From assembly GCF_003054705.1 (NCBI RefSeq), contig NZ_QAYX01000025.1, positions 62,001-126,000 of the forward strand: DNA of 64,000 bases. The letters run 5' to 3'. The notes beneath the pieces were generated by a model that saw nothing but the letters and a program-made list of their open reading frames with translations, was not told where the DNA came from and made no database searches. Of the stretch, positions 25,991 to 36,749 are shown piece after piece (position 1 is the first letter of the stretch; each line of letters begins with the position of its first letter). The translations under genes and the position numbers were made by a program. Source of the DNA: Opitutus sp. ER46. Lineage in GTDB: Bacteria; Verrucomicrobiota; Verrucomicrobiia; Opitutales; Opitutaceae.

Positions 25991-26025
25991 TGTCGGTAAG
26001 TGGATTTGAACTTATGCGTCCTTCA
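25991..26025 (-). other. tRNA or tmRNA 3'-end-like fragment
   Basis: On the minus strand, GGACGCA is followed by TAAGT-TCAAATCC-ACTTA, a 5-bp stem containing the T-loop-like GTTCAAATCC, and then CCGACACC. The order variable region, T arm, acceptor strand is that of a tRNA or tmRNA 3' end. I find no matching 5' acceptor strand or anticodon arm nearby, the loop is one base too long, and the A/T-rich stem is odd in this genome. It may be a relic or an attachment-site remnant, or chance. Confidence 0.25.
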
Positions 26026-26124
26026 CCGGCACAGTTTCCGGGGGCCGCGACGCGGGACTGTGCTGCGCGGCCGTATCCGTGGGACGCATGCGGGCGGCCG
26101 CGTCCGTCGGCCGGGCGGTGACGC

Positions 26125-26156
26125 AAAAAAACGCCGGGACGAGGCACGTCCCGGCG
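26125..26156 (-). terminator. intrinsic terminator after the 2-oxoacid oxidoreductase operon
   Basis: On the minus strand a perfect 10-bp stem CGCCGGGACG/CGTCCCGGCG with a 5-base loop is followed by seven Ts. It lies 32 bases beyond the beta-subunit stop. It separates the ferredoxin/oxidoreductase transcript from the proximal nuo operon. Confidence 0.93.
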
Positions 26157-26187
26157 TGGTAAGACCGATGAAATCTCCGTGGACGGA

Positions 26188-27068
26188 TTAGCCGGCGAGT
26201 TCCTGCTGCCGGTTCCGGATGTAGGTGTCGTACGTCTCCGGCGGATTCGGATTCTGGTAGAAGACGCCGGTGTACAGCTCCGTGGTGTAGTCCTGTGCGA
26301 GTTCCATCGCCCGGAGCCGGTTGGTGCGGTCATGGCCGAGCGTGACCAGGTTCTTCATCCGCGTCTTCTGCACCTTCACCTGGTCCTCCGGATCGCCGTA
26401 GGTGACACAGGGGGACTGGATGTTGATGAACGCGAAACCCGGATACCGGATGCCCGCCTCAATCATCTTGGTGAGGCCGTCGAGGTCGGCGGGCACGCCC
26501 TGCGCAACGAAGCCGGCGCCGTAGGCGAGGCAGTAGAGCAGGGGATTCACCGGGTCCTCGATGCTCCCGTACGTGCTGCTGCTGGTCTTGGCCCCGCGCT
26601 TCGTCGTGGGGGACAACTGGCCCTTGGTGAGGCCGTAAATGTGGTTGTCCATCACGATGTAGGTGAGGTCCAGGTTGCGACGGATGGCGTGAGGCACGTG
26701 CCCGCCGCCGATCGAGAAGCCATCGCCATCGCCGCCGGCGCACAGCACGAGCAGGTCGGGCCGCGCCATCTTGATGCCTTGGGCGACGGGGAGCGCGCGG
26801 CCGTGCACGGTGTTGAAACCGTAGGCGGTGGTGTAGCCGGGGATGCGGCTCGAACAGCCGATGCCCGAAATGAAGGCGACCTCATGTGGCGGGCGGCCGA
26901 CCGCGGCGAGCGCGCGATAGATGGCCGTGACCACGCCATAGTCACCGCAACCCGGGCACCAGATCGGCTTCAGGGTGCTCTTGAAGTCCTTCGGCGTCAG
27001 CGCGGGCGCCGCCGGGGTGGTTTGCGCATCGGATGGCTGCGGGCAGCCGCAGCCGGCACTGGGAGTGG

Positions 27069-27072
<4 letters not shown>
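26188..27072 (-). CDS. korB: 2-oxoacid:ferredoxin oxidoreductase, beta (TPP) subunit
   Basis: The beta subunit, 294 residues, binds thiamine diphosphate and decarboxylates a 2-oxoacid such as 2-oxoglutarate. IWCPGCGDYG starts the domain, GIGCSSRIPGY follows, and the TPP/Mg motif is GDGDGFSIGGGH with downstream NHIYGLTKGQ. It also has an N-terminal Cys pair (GCGCPQ) about 40 residues before the domain, not common in the family. I chose the ATG at 27072, which overlaps the alpha stop by four bases. It ends 32 bases before a strong terminator. The substrate (2-oxoglutarate or another 2-oxoacid) is inferred from family resemblance. Confidence 0.92.
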
Positions 27073-28847
<1,775 letters not shown>

Positions 28848-28891
28848 AGAAGTGGTGGGTAGGAGAGAACGGAAACCGCGGGAAGTAACCT

Positions 28892-29125
28892 TCAGGCGCC
28901 ATCATTGCCGATCGAGCCGGTGGCGCACGACGCCAGCGCCTCTTCGGCGAGGGCAATCTCGTCATCCGTGAGCGGCTGGCGCTTCACATAGCCCAGACCC
29001 GTATCGGGATTGCGGGCGAAGACGTCGGGGGCGAGCACGCGACATTGGTCGCAGTCGATGCAGCTCGAGTCGACGTAGTAGCGGCCAGGAACATTGTCGG
29101 GGGTGCGATCGGATGAATTGGCCAT
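28892..29125 (-). CDS. ferredoxin (single iron-sulfur cluster)
   Basis: A 77-residue ferredoxin. CIDCDQCRVLAPDVF (about 22-36) gives three Cys spaced CxxCxxC, and the last ligand is in ASCATGSIG near the C-terminus, the layout of one-cluster 4Fe-4S or 3Fe-4S ferredoxins. The start is the ATG at 29125; the frame extends far upstream only as a shadow of nuoN. It directly precedes korA, so it is probably the electron acceptor of that enzyme. It is 152 bases after the distal nuoN stop with no visible terminator between them, so readthrough from the distal nuo operon is possible. Confidence 0.92.
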   Translation of the reverse strand: MANSSDRTPDNVPGRYYVDSSCIDCDQCRVLAPDVFARNPDTGLGYVKRQPLTDDEIALAEEALASCATGSIGNDGA

Positions 29126-29277
29126 ATTGATCCGAGAGTAGTGGCAGCGCTGGGCGGGTGCATCGCGCGGGATCATTTTTGCTGCGCAAATTTTGCGATG
29201 CAGCGCGCGAAGTGTGTCACCAAAACCCGCGGCGCGCCCGCGCCCGATCTCCGCGCCTGCCGGCCCGGCCGCAGCGG

Positions 29278-30741
29278 CTAGACCAGCCGCAGGATCACCG
29301 ACGGGAACACGCCTAGCAGCACCAGCAGGCCGGCGGTGATGATCAACGCGACCGCGGTCTCCGGCGGCACGGGGATTCGCGCCGCCTTCGGCGCCGGTCG
29401 CGCGACGAGCGCCTGCTTCAAGACGACGAGGTAGTAATAAAGCGCCACCGCGCTCAGGAGGATCGCCAGCAACGCGAGCCAGCCGAGCAGGCCGGCGAGT
29501 CCGTTGACCTTCAAGGCGGCCGCGAAGACGCCGAACTTGCCGAAGAATCCCGCGAGCGGCGGGATGCCCGCCAGGGAGAGAATGAAGATCAGCAGGCAGC
29601 CGGCCAGCAGCGGTGACCGCCGATGCAGTCCCGCCAGGTCGGTGATCTGCGCGCACGGACTGCTCTGCGCCACGGCGCCGATCACGCCGAACGCGCCGAC
29701 GGTGGCGAGGCCGTAGGTCAGCGCGTAGTAGAACATCGGGCCCATGCCGTCGCGGCGGACGACGATCACGCCGAGCAGGATCACGCCCGCGTGCGCGATG
29801 GCCGAGTAGGCGAGGAGCCGCCGGACGTCCTTCTGGGCGAGCGCGGCAAAGTTGCCCAGCAGCATCGAGGCGAGCGCGATCATCGCGACCACCGGCACCC
29901 AGCCGGGCAGGGTTTCGACGCGCGCCACGCTGCCGGCGACCGGGCCGAACCCGGTCCAAAGCATCCGCGTGAACAGCACGAAGCCCGCGAGTTTCGAGGC
30001 CGACGCGATCAGCGCCGCCGACGAGGGCGGGGCGCCTTCATAGACGTCGGGTGCCCAGAGATGAAACGGCGCGGCCGCCGCCTTGAAGCCGAAGGCTACC
30101 AGGATCATCACCAGCGCCACCACCAGCAGCGGGCTCAGCGGCTGGTCGTGCAACTGCCGCGCGACCACGGGGAAGTCGATGGACCCGGTCAGCCCGTAGA
30201 TGAGGCTGAAGCCAAACAGGAGGAACGCGGCCGCGGTGCCGCCGACCAGGAAGTACTTCAGCGCAGCTTCGGCGGATTCGCGGCTCTTGTCGAACCCGGC
30301 CAGGATGTACAGCGAGAGGCTCGCCAGCTCGAGCGCCAGGAAAGCCACCAGCATCTGGCGTGCGGCCGCCATCAACATGAAGCCAACGGTCGCCCCCAGC
30401 ATCACCGTGAGATACTCCGCCGGATGGCGGGCCTTGGTCGTTCCGGTTGCGATCACCAGCGTCAGTTGCGTCAGGAGGAGCACCGCGACGCGTGTCGCCA
30501 CCGCCAGGCGGTCGAGCACGAGCACCCCGCCAAACACCGGGCCGATCGGCCCGAGTGCGATGATGTGGTACAGCGCGCCCACGATCGCGAACGCCCCGAT
30601 GACCGTGGCCGTCCGCAGGCGGTCGGACATGGTCGCGCGACGCCCCCAGGTGAGATCGACGGCGAGCGCGAGCAGAGCGCCCAGCACCAGGCAGGCTTCC
30701 GGCAGGAGGGCACGGGCGAGAATTGAGAAGTCGGGGTTCAT
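29278..30741 (-). CDS. nuoN: complex I subunit N (distal set)
   Basis: A second NuoN, also 487 residues but clearly divergent from the one at 13.5 kb. The TM7 Lys is in GFKAAAAPFHLWAPDVYEGAP, the later Lys in SASKLAGFVLF, and the TM5 Glu in FLALELASLSLYILAG. The ATG at 30741 overlaps the nuoM stop by four bases. It is the last gene of the distal operon A-B-C-D-I-H-J-K-L-M-M-N. The two NuoN copies differ enough to suggest separate ancestry of the two operons rather than recent duplication. Confidence 0.95.
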   Translation of the reverse strand: MNPDFSILARALLPEACLVLGALLALAVDLTWGRRATMSDRLRTATVIGAFAIVGALYHIIALGPIGPVFGGVLVLDRLAVATRVAVLLLTQLTLVIATGTTKARHPAEYLTVMLGATVGFMLMAAARQMLVAFLALELASLSLYILAGFDKSRESAEAALKYFLVGGTAAAFLLFGFSLIYGLTGSIDFPVVARQLHDQPLSPLLVVALVMILVAFGFKAAAAPFHLWAPDVYEGAPPSSAALIASASKLAGFVLFTRMLWTGFGPVAGSVARVETLPGWVPVVAMIALASMLLGNFAALAQKDVRRLLAYSAIAHAGVILLGVIVVRRDGMGPMFYYALTYGLATVGAFGVIGAVAQSSPCAQITDLAGLHRRSPLLAGCLLIFILSLAGIPPLAGFFGKFGVFAAALKVNGLAGLLGWLALLAILLSAVALYYYLVVLKQALVARPAPKAARIPVPPETAVALIITAGLLVLLGVFPSVILRLV

Positions 30742-32243
30742 CGCACACCTCCCTGCAGCGCGGCTTGGAAGAGGGGAGACTCGAGCGCCGGGCTGATCCA
30801 GCTGAGGAGGACGTCCGGTTTCAGGCCGATGTACACCGACGCGCCGATCAGGAGCGCCGCGCCGATGCGTTCCGGCCAGGTGATGGGCGGCAAGCCATGG
30901 TGCGGGGTGCCCGCCGCGTGCGCCGGCTGCTCGGTCGCGCCAAAGAAGGCGAGCTGCATCACGCGCAACGTGAAGGCGGCCGCGACCAGGACGCCCACCG
31001 CGCCGCCTGCCGCCCAGCCCGGGGCCGTGCGCCACGCGCCGATCAGGATCGTGAGCTCGGCGGGAAAACCGCTGAAACCGGGCATGCCCATCGATGCCAG
31101 CGCCGCGAGCACGAAGGTCAGCGCTGCGAACGGCAGCATCCGGTGCAGCGGCAGCGCCCGCAGGTCCGCCAGCATCCGCGTGTGCGTGCGGTCATAAACC
31201 ATGCGCCCGACCACCGCGAACAGGAGTCCGGCGATCACGCCGTGGGAGAACATCTGCAGGACGGCCCCGCTCACCGCCTGGGCATTGGCCGCCGCGAGGC
31301 CGAGCAGGACAAAGCCCATGTGACTCACGCTCGAATAGCCGATCACAAACTTGAAGTCGTCCTGCACGAGAGCCACGAAACCGGCGTAGAGAATACCCGC
31401 GATGGCGAGCACCGCGATGACGGGCTGCCAGGCCGCCAGCCCCACGGGGAACGTTGCCATCGCGACCCGCAGGCAGCCGTACGCGCCGAGTTTCATTACC
31501 ACGCCGGCCAGCAGCATCGACGCCCCGGTTGGCGCCGCCACGTGGCCCGTCGGCGCCCAGGTGTGGAACGGGAAAAGGCCGGCCAGGATGCCGAAGCCGA
31601 GGAACGTGAGCGCAAACAATGCCGACTGCTGTCCGGGCGTGAAACGCGTCGCCGCCGCCGCGAGTTCGGCCAGCCCGAAGCTGCCGCCGCCCGCCAGCGC
31701 GTACGCCCAGAGCACGCCCGCCAGCACGAGCGAGCTGCCGACGAACGAGTAGAGCACGAGCTTCATCGCGCCGTACTCGCGGTTGGTCGAACCCCAGCCC
31801 GCGATGAGGAAGTACTTCGGGACGATCGCGATCTCGTAGAAGACGAAGAGCACGAACGCATCGGCGCTCAGGAACACGCCGTAAACGCCGCCAATCAGCG
31901 CGAGATAAAGGCCGAAGAAATCGCCCGGCCGTTCCGTGATGTTCCAGGAAAAGAGCACGCCTGCCGTGGCCGCCAGCCCGGTGAGAACCACGAGCGTCAG
32001 GCTGATGCCATCCGCCGCCAGGTGATACCGCACGCCCAGTTCAGGAATCCAGGCGACATCGACGATCGTCTGCAGCCCGGCCTGCGGGATGAAGTCTGCC
32101 CCCGCCACGAGGGCCAACGCGGCGCCTGCCGCCGCGGTCGCGAGCGCGACCCAGCGGGCGGCGCGCGCCGATTTCCGCCCGGCCAGCCAGGCCAGCAGCG
32201 CACCGGCGAACGAGAGGTAGAGAGTGCCGGGAAGCGTGTTCAT
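30738..32243 (-). CDS. nuoM: second NuoM-like subunit, TM7 lysine replaced (distal set)
   Basis: A 501-residue NuoM paralogue in tandem with another NuoM. It keeps the TM5 Glu (LFVFYEIAIVPKYFLIAGWG) and the PFHTW motif with VMKLGAYG. In the TM7 region it reads GFGILAGLFPFHTWAPTGHVAAPTGAS. The position that holds the channel Lys in the neighbour (AVKVPLWPFHTW) is Leu here. I chose the ATG at 32243, overlapping the upstream nuoM stop by four bases. Two NuoM genes together are a mark of the extended 2M-type complex I. Confidence 0.92.
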   Translation of the reverse strand: MNTLPGTLYLSFAGALLAWLAGRKSARAARWVALATAAAGAALALVAGADFIPQAGLQTIVDVAWIPELGVRYHLAADGISLTLVVLTGLAATAGVLFSWNITERPGDFFGLYLALIGGVYGVFLSADAFVLFVFYEIAIVPKYFLIAGWGSTNREYGAMKLVLYSFVGSSLVLAGVLWAYALAGGGSFGLAELAAAATRFTPGQQSALFALTFLGFGILAGLFPFHTWAPTGHVAAPTGASMLLAGVVMKLGAYGCLRVAMATFPVGLAAWQPVIAVLAIAGILYAGFVALVQDDFKFVIGYSSVSHMGFVLLGLAAANAQAVSGAVLQMFSHGVIAGLLFAVVGRMVYDRTHTRMLADLRALPLHRMLPFAALTFVLAALASMGMPGFSGFPAELTILIGAWRTAPGWAAGGAVGVLVAAAFTLRVMQLAFFGATEQPAHAAGTPHHGLPPITWPERIGAALLIGASVYIGLKPDVLLSWISPALESPLFQAALQGGVR

Positions 32244-33781
32244 GGCATGACGGCCGCCCCGGCCCAGGCCGTGACCAGCGGATTGAAGATGGCGGCGAGC
32301 AATTGGGGCGCGACGCCGAGGAGGAACATCAGCGCGACGAGCGGCAGGAGCGCCAGGTACTCGGAGCGGTGCACGTCGCGAAAGCCTGCCAGGGTGGCTC
32401 CGGCCTTTGGCCCGTGGAAGACGCGCTGCCAGAACGTCAGGAGGAACCACGCGGTGGCGAGCAGACCCAGGCAGGCGACGCCGGCCGCCCAGGGCGCGAG
32501 GCCAAACACGCCGCGAAAGATCAGGAACTCACCGACGAAACCGTTGAGCCCCGGGAGCCCGAGCGACGAGAAGAGCGCGATCCCGGCGAGGCCCGCGAAG
32601 ATCGGCGCGATCGTCCGGAGTCCGCCGAAGTCATCCAGCCCCCGGCGTCCGCCGGAGCGCGCCTCGAGCAGCCCGACACAGTAGAACAGCGCGGCGGCCG
32701 AGAGGCCGTGGTTGAACACCTGGAAGATCGTGCCGCTCAGCGCCGCCGTGGCGGAGGCGCGGTCGTAGGCTGGGGTCCCGGTGGCGGCGGCGACCGCGAA
32801 CAGCGCGAGGAGGCAGTAGCTCAGGTGGTTGACTGATGAGTAGGCGACCATCCGCTTCAGGTCGCGCTGGCGCATCGCCGCCAACGCGCCGAACACAACC
32901 CCGGCGAGCGCGAGCCACAGCAGGCACGGCGCGGCGCGGTGCAACTGCTCCGGGAAGATCGGCCAGAGGAGCCGCAGGAACCCATAGACGCCCATCTTCG
33001 ACATCACGCCGGTGAGGAACATCGACGCCGCGGTCGGGGCTTCGGCGTACGCCGGAGGCAGCCAGGTGTGGAAGGGCCAAAGCGGGACCTTCACCGCGAC
33101 GCCGAGAAACACGCCGACGAAAATCGCCGTCGGCCAGAAAGCCCCCACGTCCGCCAGGGTGACATCGAGTTCGCCGCTCGCGGCGAGTTGGGCCAGCGCC
33201 ACGAAGTCCGCCGTGCCGGTCGTCGCCAGCAGGGCGGCGAAAGCGAGGAGCAGGAAGGCGCTGCCGCCGATCGTGTACACGACGAACTGATAGGCGGCCC
33301 GCGTCGCGCCGGGTCCGCCCCACAGCTTGATGAGGAAGTACACCGGGATGAGGCTGAGCTCCCAGAACAGGAACCAGGGGAAGAAATCCAGTGCCAGGAA
33401 CACGCCCAGCGCCGAACCCTGCGCCAGCAGGAACAGCACGCCGACGAAGCGCGGCTGCCGTGGATCGTGCCAGGTGGCCACCAGCGCGACCGGCGTCACG
33501 ATCCCGGTGAGCAGCACCAGCACGAGGCTGAGCCCGTCGAGGCCGAGGTGGTAGTGGATGGCAAGGCTGCTGATCCACGCCTCGTTCTCCTCGAACTGCA
33601 TGCCGGTTTGCGTCGGATCGAAGCGCGCCCAGAGGAGGACGCCGAGCAGGAGGGTCGAGAGGCTGAACGCCATTGCGAGCGCGCGGCTCAAAGTCGCCGG
33701 CGCACTGCGCCATACCGCGAGCAGCACCGCGCCGATCCACGGCGTGAACACCACGATTGAAAGCAGCGGGAAGGAGGTCAT
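32240..33781 (-). CDS. nuoM: first NuoM subunit (distal set)
   Basis: A 513-residue NuoM with all expected channel residues: Glu in FPWFLFWELSLIPVYFLIKLWGG, Lys in GVAVKVPLWPFHTWLPPAYAEAPTAAS, and Lys in MSKMGVYGFLR. The ATG at 33781 is chosen because MTSFPLLSIVVFTPWIGAV starts the first helix. It follows nuoL by 49 bases, the widest gap among the membrane-arm genes of this operon, and overlaps the second nuoM by four bases. Confidence 0.94.
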   Translation of the reverse strand: MTSFPLLSIVVFTPWIGAVLLAVWRSAPATLSRALAMAFSLSTLLLGVLLWARFDPTQTGMQFEENEAWISSLAIHYHLGLDGLSLVLVLLTGIVTPVALVATWHDPRQPRFVGVLFLLAQGSALGVFLALDFFPWFLFWELSLIPVYFLIKLWGGPGATRAAYQFVVYTIGGSAFLLLAFAALLATTGTADFVALAQLAASGELDVTLADVGAFWPTAIFVGVFLGVAVKVPLWPFHTWLPPAYAEAPTAASMFLTGVMSKMGVYGFLRLLWPIFPEQLHRAAPCLLWLALAGVVFGALAAMRQRDLKRMVAYSSVNHLSYCLLALFAVAAATGTPAYDRASATAALSGTIFQVFNHGLSAAALFYCVGLLEARSGGRRGLDDFGGLRTIAPIFAGLAGIALFSSLGLPGLNGFVGEFLIFRGVFGLAPWAAGVACLGLLATAWFLLTFWQRVFHGPKAGATLAGFRDVHRSEYLALLPLVALMFLLGVAPQLLAAIFNPLVTAWAGAAVMP

Positions 33782-33830
33782 GCGCGTTCCTCCGGGGTCG
33801 CGGCGCCGGCGCGGGTCATGGGGTGCGCGT

Positions 33831-35870
33831 TCATCGGCCACCTCCCAGCATCACGATCAGCACCAGGATGACGAAGCCGAGTGCCACGACCCGCAGGTAG
33901 CCGTGCGGGTCGCCGGATTGTCGGCGAGCATAGGCCTGCCCGGTGGCGCGGAACTGGGCGCTGACGTGGTCGAAGCCGCCATTGAGCACCGACTCGTCGG
34001 TCTCACGGTTGACCACGCCGGTGAACTCGCCGAGCTGCGCCAGGAAGCGCACGACGCCGTCCCAAAGATACCGGTCGAGCAGGTCCGCCGCGGCCGCCCC
34101 CGCGGTCGCCAGCCGGCCGATCGAGGCGGCGTAGAGTTCGTCGAAACCGAGCCGGCCCGCCAACGCGGCGAACGCTCCTGGCGCGGCCTGCTGCAACGGG
34201 TCCTTCGCCTCGGGCGCGGTGCGCGGCCGGCGTCCATACAGCGCCCAACCGGAACCCAGGCCCAACGCGACGAGCACGATCGAGAGCATCATCAGCCCGG
34301 CGCCCTCCAGGAGCGAGTGGCCGTGCACCTCGGCGTGGCCTTCGAGCGCGGCCTGCAGCCAGGGCCACGCGGGCGTGCCGAGGAAGCCGAGCAGCACCGC
34401 GCCGGCCGCGAGCAGCACGAGTGGCACGGTCATGACGGCCGGGCTTTCGTGCGCGTGTTCGGCGGCGGCACTGCGGGCACGGCCGAAGAAGGTCTCGGCG
34501 ACCAGGCGGGTCATGTAGAAAGCGGTCAGCACGACGGCGAGGAGCCCGATGACCAGCGGCAGCGGAGAGACCGGCCAGCCGTGGGCGGCGTGGAGGATGC
34601 CTTCCTTGCTCCAAAAGCCGGAGAACAGGAACGGCACGCCGGCCAGCGCCATCATGCCGATCGCGAAGGTGATCGTGGTCACGGGCATCCGCCGGCCGAG
34701 TCCGCCGAGTTGCCGGACGTCCTGCTCGTGATGCGCCGCGTGGATCACCGAACCGGCGCCGAGGAAGAGCAGGGCCTTGAAGAAGGCGTGCGTGAGAAGA
34801 TGGAAGATCGCCGCCACCCAGGAGCCCACCCCCAGCGCCAGCATCATGTAGCCGAGCTGGGAGACGGTGGAAAACGCGAGCACCCGTTTGATGTCGTGCT
34901 GCGCCACGGCAACCAGCGCCCCGAGCAGCGCGGTGATGGCGCCAATTGCGGCGACGACCGTGAGCGCGTGCACCGGCACGGCGGCGAGCGCCTGGTCCGC
35001 CGCCATGAGCGGATACACCCGCGCGATCAGGAACACGCCGGCCGCCACCATCGTGGCGGCGTGAATCAGGGCCGAGACGGGGGTCGGACCCTCCATTGCG
35101 TCCGGCAGCCACACGTGCAGCGGGAACTGGCCGGACTTGCCGATCGCGCCGCAGAAGATGAGGACGCCGATCGCGGTGGAGACGGCGAGCCCGCCGACGG
35201 TGAACTGGGCGGTGAGCTGTCCAAGCGCGGTCGGCTCAAGCACGCCCCGACCGGCGTCGAAGAACAAGAGCGAGCCGGTCTCGTGATACAGCCAGATCAT
35301 CCCGATCAGCAGGCCGAGGTCGCCGATGCGGGTGGTGATGAAGGCCTTCTTCGCCGCGGCCGCGGCGGCAGGGCGGTCGAACCAGAAGCCGATCAGCAGA
35401 TAGGACGCGAGGCCCACGAGCTCCCAGCAGACGAAGAGCAGGAACAGGCTGTTCGCGACGATCAGCCCAAGCATCGCGGCAGCGAACAGGCTCAGGAAGC
35501 AGAAGAATCGCGTGAAATTCGCATCGGTCCGCATGTAGCCGAGGCTGAAGATGAAGATCAGCAGGCCGACGAACGTGACCATCACCGCCATGCACGCCGT
35601 GAGCGGATCGAGCAGCCAGCCGAGCTGGAACGCGTCGGTGCCCACATCGAACCACGTGAAGTTGGCGACCTGGTGCGCCGCCGGGGCCTGCAGCGCGCCA
35701 ATCAGGGCGCCGCACGCGAGCAGGAACGACAGCCCCATCGCCGCGATCGCGGCGGTCGCGGCCACGCGCCGGCCGTGACGCGGGGTGAGCGCGCCGATGG
35801 CCGCCGCGAGCAGCGGCAGCGCGGGAACCAGCCAGAGAAGGTGGACGGGGAGCGACATGGCCGGTGTCAT
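33831..35870 (-). CDS. nuoL: complex I subunit L, extended C-terminus (distal set)
   Basis: NuoL, 679 residues, the distal antiporter-like subunit with a lateral helix. It has Glu in LFVCWELVGLASYLLIGFW, Lys in GAIGKSGQFPLHVWLPDAMEGPTPVS, and the NuoL marker HAATMVAAGVFLIAR. The segment between FDELY and the last membrane helix is about 30 residues longer than I recall for E. coli NuoL, consistent with a lengthened lateral helix bridging an extra channel subunit. The ATG at 35870 overlaps the nuoK stop by four bases; a second ATG four codons on (35858) has better spacing from AAAGG. Confidence 0.95.
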   Translation of the reverse strand: MTPAMSLPVHLLWLVPALPLLAAAIGALTPRHGRRVAATAAIAAMGLSFLLACGALIGALQAPAAHQVANFTWFDVGTDAFQLGWLLDPLTACMAVMVTFVGLLIFIFSLGYMRTDANFTRFFCFLSLFAAAMLGLIVANSLFLLFVCWELVGLASYLLIGFWFDRPAAAAAAKKAFITTRIGDLGLLIGMIWLYHETGSLLFFDAGRGVLEPTALGQLTAQFTVGGLAVSTAIGVLIFCGAIGKSGQFPLHVWLPDAMEGPTPVSALIHAATMVAAGVFLIARVYPLMAADQALAAVPVHALTVVAAIGAITALLGALVAVAQHDIKRVLAFSTVSQLGYMMLALGVGSWVAAIFHLLTHAFFKALLFLGAGSVIHAAHHEQDVRQLGGLGRRMPVTTITFAIGMMALAGVPFLFSGFWSKEGILHAAHGWPVSPLPLVIGLLAVVLTAFYMTRLVAETFFGRARSAAAEHAHESPAVMTVPLVLLAAGAVLLGFLGTPAWPWLQAALEGHAEVHGHSLLEGAGLMMLSIVLVALGLGSGWALYGRRPRTAPEAKDPLQQAAPGAFAALAGRLGFDELYAASIGRLATAGAAAADLLDRYLWDGVVRFLAQLGEFTGVVNRETDESVLNGGFDHVSAQFRATGQAYARRQSGDPHGYLRVVALGFVILVLIVMLGGGR

Positions 35871-36178
35871 CCTTTGAGCCGGTTGGCCTCCTCAAGCCGG
35901 GCGTTCTTCTGGTGGCGGTAAAGCGCGATCACCAGGGCGAGGCCGACTGCCGCCTCCGCCGCGGCGATGCCGATGGCGAAGATCACGAAGATCACGCCGG
36001 TGGCCGCGGTTTGCGGCGGCCCGTAGCGCCAGAACGCGATGAAGTTCAGGTTGGCCGCGTTCAGCATCAGCTCCACGCCCAGCAACACGAGGATCGCGTG
36101 GCTGCGGGACAACGCACCCACGAGTCCAATCACGAAGAGGGCGCTGGACAGCAGGAGGCAGAGTTGAAGGGGGGACAT
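35867..36178 (-). CDS. nuoK: complex I subunit K (distal set)
   Basis: NuoK, 103 residues, three helices. It has the conserved LLGVELMLNAANLNFIAF with the buried Glu, and FVIFAIGIAAAEAAVGLALVIALYR with the second Glu. I chose the ATG at 36178 (MSPLQLCLLLSSALFVIG); the upstream extension does not fit. It starts 34 bases after the nuoJ stop and overlaps nuoL by four bases. It is closer to classical NuoK than the proximal copy. Confidence 0.96.
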   Translation of the reverse strand: MSPLQLCLLLSSALFVIGLVGALSRSHAILVLLGVELMLNAANLNFIAFWRYGPPQTAATGVIFVIFAIGIAAAEAAVGLALVIALYRHQKNARLEEANRLKG

Positions 36179-36212
36179 CAGCTGGAAAGCGGACGGGATG
36201 AGGTCGGTGAAC

Positions 36213-36749
36213 TTAGGAGGAAGGTGGGCGCGGAGATCCGGGTGGGAGCGGCTCGTCACGGTCGATGGCGGCGAGGACCACGGCGCCGAGGAGGGTGATG
36301 GTGAGCAGCAGGCCCATGATGAGCACCGCCGCGGCGTGCGGGCCCAGGAGCTGCCGGCCGAGTTCGCGCACCCCGATCGTCGGGGCGGGAGTGGCGACGG
36401 GCATCTGGACGTCGGTGCCCACGACGGCGCCGGCCAGCGCCCCGAACACGGCCCCACCGGTGAGGAGCGCGCTCGCGAACCGCCGGCGGGATTCGGCTCC
36501 GATCGTGGCGTCGCCCGGCGCGCGGCGCGTCAGGAGCACCGCGAACAGGACGATCATCGAGACCGCGCCGACATAAACCAGCACCTGGGCGAAAGCGACG
36601 AACTCGGCGCCCGCCCAGAGGTAGAACGCCGCGATGCCCGCCCAGCAGCCGACCAGCAGGAGGGCGCTGTGGATCAGGTTGCGCAGTGCCATCGCCACGG
36701 CGGCGGGGCCGAGGATGACGAGTGCGAGGGCGAGAAAGATCAGGCTCAT
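36213..36749 (-). CDS. nuoJ: complex I subunit J (distal set)
   Basis: NuoJ, 178 residues. The third helix reads FVAFAQVLVYVGAVSMIVLFAVLLT, with the VYVGA motif of the family, though the usual Glu before it is Gln here (proximal copy: ALMEILIYVGA). The C-terminal part has a Pro-rich tail (EPLPPGSPRPPSS). The ATG at 36749 overlaps the nuoH stop by four bases. It is otherwise ordinary. Confidence 0.94.
   Translation of the reverse strand: MSLIFLALALVILGPAAVAMALRNLIHSALLLVGCWAGIAAFYLWAGAEFVAFAQVLVYVGAVSMIVLFAVLLTRRAPGDATIGAESRRRFASALLTGGAVFGALAGAVVGTDVQMPVATPAPTIGVRELGRQLLGPHAAAVLIMGLLLTITLLGAVVLAAIDRDEPLPPGSPRPPSS

Larger units (their letters stand above)
25667..26187. other. 521-base intergenic region upstream of the proximal nuo operon
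   Basis: No gene is seen here. The right end carries the intrinsic terminator of the oxidoreductase operon. Near 25990-26025 there is a tRNA 3'-end-like segment (listed separately). On the minus strand a TACAAT hexamer at 25777-25782 could be a -10 element for nuoA, and just upstream of it lies an 11-base palindrome GTCGGGCCGAC, but no good -35 is visible. Local composition is more AT-rich around 25770-25785 and 25820-25845. Confidence 0.5.

Noticed and set aside
29126-29277. An additional gene between the distal nuoN and the ferredoxin
   Set aside because: No frame with a start and a plausible protein; the gap has only a short imperfect repeat around GCTGCGCAAA/TTTTGCGATGCAGC.
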